Origin: Saccoglossus kowalevskii
Taxonomy: Eukaryota > Hemichordata > Enteropneusta > Harrimaniidae
Length of the DNA: 10,222 nt
Direction of reading: 5' to 3'
Assembly (NCBI RefSeq): GCF_000003605.2
Contig: NW_003137825.1
Coordinates: 662,548 to 672,769 of the forward strand
Program-made: the position numbers and the translations under genes
Shown: positions 8,329-10,222 of the stretch, one piece after another
How the letters are laid out: every line of letters begins with the position of its first letter
Position numbering within the stretch: the first letter of the stretch is position 1
Notes under the pieces: generated by a model
Databases searched by the model: none
What the model was told of the DNA's origin: nothing
The model's input: only the letters and a program-made list of their open reading frames with translations

Positions 8329-8337
8329 CAGGTAAGT
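8329..8337 (+). promoter_or_regulatory. Strong consensus splice donor just after the Kir stop codon
   Basis: CAG|GTAAGT is a perfect match to the metazoan U1-binding consensus. The exon/intron boundary would fall after 8331, 11 nt past the TAG stop at 8318-8320. A stop this close to the junction would not be expected to trigger nonsense-mediated decay. It may define a 3' UTR intron, or mark the real end of a coding exon read in another frame, or be unused. No matching acceptor was identified within the window. Confidence 0.5.
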
Positions 8338-8393
8338 TCAGTAACATTCATGTACATGATTATACAGTAGTTTCTGTAATAGAATTGCGCATG

Positions 8394-8426
8394 AATAAAA
8401 AATGAATTGTTTGCTGGATCAATAAA
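8394..8426 (+). terminator. Two AATAAA polyadenylation signals downstream of Kir
   Basis: AATAAA occurs at 8394-8399 and 8421-8426, about 75 and 100 nt after the stop codon. A GT-containing stretch near 8471-8480 could serve as the downstream element. If used, the transcript would be unspliced after the stop and have a short 3' UTR. AATAAA is frequent by chance in AT-rich DNA, so the call rests on position. Confidence 0.4.
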
Positions 8427-8429
8427 GCA

Positions 8430-8850
8430 TTTCTATGGCAACTAAGATTATTTTTAAAAAAATCAAAGAACTCTTGTGAGTATTAATACTATATTGGAAG
8501 AACATCTCCAATACACATAAAGCAATAATAATAATTGCATGCTAAATTATTGAAATAAGGCTTATTTTTACCATACACTTGCCTTTGTGCTTCTAATAGA
8601 GCAAATATGGCATTTAAATATAACTGCAAGCAATGATCAGGGTGGTTCCAAGTAGCTACTAGTATGGTTAAACATTTATGATTATTTGATGAAATAATGA
8701 ATATACAAGATGATTTTTATTTGATATTTTGTCAGACAAGAAAATTATAACATCAGTTGCATGTCCTTATCAACAATATTGTTTAAAATATTACAGTTAT
8801 GCATATTAATGAGGTCACATGAACACACTTACACAAAGAAGGTAACTAAA
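8430..8850. other. Gene-free AT-rich 3' flank or intron of Kir
   Basis: No coding region is visible. If the donor at 8331/8332 is used, this is intron; if the AATAAA signals are used, it is intergenic. A TATGCATATTAATGAGG stretch at 8799-8815 leads into the repeats that follow. Confidence 0.5.
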
Positions 8851-8851
8851 A

Positions 8852-9215
8852 TTCATAGATTAAACCCTGAAGTAATCAGATCTGTGGATTAACCAAAAAC
8901 GCCTATGTACCAAGTTTCATTGCAGCTTGATGAGTGGTACTCAAAATAACTGTGAAATACCCTCTTACCGTAGTAATTGGTAAATTTATGCAAATTAGAT
9001 AATTAGTAAGCACACAGCTTGCAATCAGAAACTGTATCGAGTATCATAGAGTAGTAGGTAGTTCTTGAGAAAAAAAAGTGAGAAGGCTTATTACACATAA
9101 AATTCATCCCCAAACTAATCAGGTCTGCACATTATCCCAAAGCATCTATGTACTAGGTTTCATTGAAATCTGATAAGCGTTTCTTGAGATATCGGTGAAA
9201 CACTAACACACATTG
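8852..9215. repeat. Two copies of an interspersed repeat, 243 bp apart
   Basis: The segment around 8852-8965 (AAAATTCATAGATTAAACCC, then CTATGTACCAAGTTTCATTG) recurs diverged around 9098-9205 (AAAATTCATCCCCAAAC, then CTATGTACTAGGTTTCATTG). The word CTATGTAC starts at 8903 and 9146. It resembles, in the CTATGTACCAAG-TTT word only, the monomers at 4850-5720. There is no coding potential. Confidence 0.75.
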
Positions 9216-9756
9216 TTTCTCTTGAGGTTTACATATCCTGTGTATTTCCTCAGGCCAGACATGTGTATGCTTGGCGTAAATATCTATGTTCTAATGGCTC
9301 CAGATGAAAACGTTGGTGGCTCTTGGGAACGATACACAGTTTTTTCCTTAGTTGTAGAGTGTGGGGGTAACCATGGCAACCAGACTTTTTGAATCGTACT
9401 TGACAGGCCATAAAAATGGCCTAAGCGCAAAAAATGGTTCTCCTAATAAAATCTTTTCAAAATGAAATTGATTGGAATATTGATATTAAAATAGTTCTGT
9501 CTTTTGATTTGGGTCAGTAACAGGTGAGCAGAGTTACCACTCACATTAAAGTCCGACATGAAACAACAGTACTGTTTTATCACAACAACTACTCGACATG
9601 TAATGACAACTGACTTTATTCCCCAAAAAATATTGCTAAGGATAAAAAGGCAGGACTCCAGAAGACGTACCTACACTTTATGCAATTTTTTTTTTAATTA
9701 TGCTAATTTATTCATGATGTAGCAGTTTCTGTGCTCATGAATATTCATTAATTTGT
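9216..9756. other. Gene-free region with probable repeat remnants
   Basis: No gene is supported. Visible items are a perfect RFX-type X-box (9367-9380), a 7-bp hairpin AGGCCAT/ATGGCCT with an AAAA loop (9405-9422), and a T-run near 9687-9697. The hairpin follows TTTTTGAATCG, a word also found after the inverted motif in the 4850-5720 monomers, so this may be a decayed relative of that repeat. Confidence 0.45.
9367..9380. promoter_or_regulatory. Sequence match to an RFX X-box
   Basis: GTAACC-AT-GGCAAC fits the X-box consensus GTNRCC, 0-3 spacer, RGYAAC on both arms. RFX factors bind such sites, often near ciliary genes. No ciliary gene start is visible nearby and the site may lie within a repeat, so function is doubtful. 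Confidence 0.3.
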
Positions 9757-9850
9757 GGGTCAATACATTTTAAAAGGGGCGATATATTATTTTTGGGGGA
9801 AGAGTTAGAAAGGGGGATCAGTAATCATTAGGGGGTCAATACAAAAGAAG
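9757..9850. repeat. Imperfect ~19-bp array marked by G-runs
   Basis: Runs of three to five G start at 9757, 9776, 9795, 9812 and 9831, spaced 19, 19, 17 and 19 bp. The first and last units share GGGTCAATACA (9757 and 9833). The array abuts the left boundary of the SINE and could be its 3' tail or the site it inserted into. Confidence 0.6.
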
Positions 9851-10115
9851 GGACCCATTTGGAGAGCAGCCATGCTCCTCGTGTCTGTTGTTGCACGTGA
9901 CCTACAGCTGTCAACTGTGTTCGTTCTTCGTCGACTTCGACTGGCTTCCATGTGAGGTAGTATTCTTGTGTTCTGTTTTTCTGACTTGAATTTTTGAATC
10001 CGCTGTTTATGTTTTTAACGTCTTTCATGTCTTTTGTAGGAGTGTCCAATCCGTGATTCGAACTTGCGATCTTTGAGTTCCCAGCGCACTGTCTTGTCCA
10101 CTGTACCACGAGTGT
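9850..10115 (-). mobile_element. tRNA-derived SINE, minus strand
   Basis: Read on the minus strand, the right end carries an RNA polymerase III box A (TGGTACAGTGG, from 10108 down to 10098) and a box B (AGTTCGAATC, from 10064 down to 10055), spaced as in a tRNA. The predicted acceptor and T stems do not pair well, so it is a tRNA-derived head and not a working tRNA gene. The 190-bp body to the left is clearly richer in G+C than its surroundings and contains CAGTCGAAGTCGACGAAGAA near 9924-9943. Such heads plus a body are the plan of metazoan SINEs; V-type SINEs are known in molluscs, but I cannot assign this body. The minus-strand open frame across it (97 codons) overlaps the tRNA head and is not taken as a gene. 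The left end is approximate and no target duplication was found. Confidence 0.7.
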
Positions 10116-10196
10116 CTTCACACAAATAATTGGATTTAAGTCCTATTCATAGGAGCATTGTCTTCACTAGCATTCAAAAATCTAACTAAACATACT

Positions 10197-10222
10197 GGAT
10201 TCGAACCATCGATCGCTCACAT
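10197..10222 (-). mobile_element. 3' part of a second tRNA-like unit, cut by the window edge
   Basis: On the minus strand GGTTCGAATCC (10207 down to 10197) is a perfect box B. The flanking T-stem bases pair in part. Box A and the 5' half would lie beyond the right edge. It could be another SINE head, a degraded tRNA or a real tRNA; the sequence to its left shows no well-paired acceptor arm, which favours a SINE head. Confidence 0.4.

Noticed and set aside
9757-9850. G-quadruplex
   Set aside because: The G-runs are separated by 12-16 bases, longer than loops normally allowed for a stable quadruplex.
9828-10121. Minus-strand open frame of 97 codons
   Set aside because: Its first third is the tRNA-derived head of the SINE and it has no recognisable domain; the length is possible by chance in a GC-richer insert.
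9850-10222. Functional tRNA genes
   Set aside because: The acceptor and T stems of the first unit do not pair, and the second is cut by the window edge with no paired acceptor arm visible.
1-10222. CRISPR array, prokaryotic operon, phage or viral genes
   Set aside because: The repeats lack unique-spacer structure, and there are no bacterial-type gene strings, rRNA genes or viral proteins; the splice signals and the animal channel gene identify eukaryotic DNA.

Overview
The window looks like nuclear DNA from a marine invertebrate, most likely a mollusc (bivalve or gastropod) or another lophotrochozoan. The background is AT-rich, introns and repeats fill most of the space, and there is no operon structure. 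The repeats (roughly 150-bp tandem monomers ending in a GC-rich hairpin, GACG-rich simple repeat, and a tRNA-derived SINE) are of kinds common in molluscan genomes. The taxonomic call is inference; nothing in the window fixes the species.

Only one convincing protein gene is present: an intronless coding exon at 6995-8320 (+) for a 441-residue inward-rectifier potassium channel of the Kir2/Kir3 group. It has the slide helix, M1, pore helix, TIGYG filter, M2 with a rectification aspartate, and the full cytoplasmic immunoglobulin-like domain. A good splice acceptor ends at 6949, so at least one 5' untranslated exon lies upstream. A near-perfect splice donor follows the stop codon by 11 nt, and two AATAAA signals follow within about 100 nt, so the 3' end can be read in two ways.

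Layout: 1-1200, AT-rich non-coding DNA with a 31-bp tandem duplication near 303. 1185-1580, a dispersed repeat with two copies of an 86-bp unit at a spacing of 273 bp around GACG-rich simple sequence. 1681-1840, a degenerate duplication of about 100 bp containing a foldback. 2262-2366, a small array of ATTCGTCCC-like words every 15-17 bp. 2380-4750, no recognisable gene. 4755-5756, a probable non-autonomous mobile element of the Pearl/Helentron-associated type, with 10-bp terminal inverted repeats, about 150-bp tandem monomers and a long 3' hairpin. 5760-6940, probable intron or 5' flank of the channel gene. 6950-8430, the channel exon and possible 3' end. 8850-9215, two copies of another interspersed repeat. 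9757-9850, a G-run array of about 19 bp. 9850-10115, a minus-strand tRNA-derived SINE. At the right edge is the 3' part of a second tRNA-like unit.

No second gene interacts with the channel here. The clearest points for follow-up are the structure of the 4755-5756 element, the mixed Kir2/Kir3 residue signature of the channel, and the ambiguous 3' end of its coding region.
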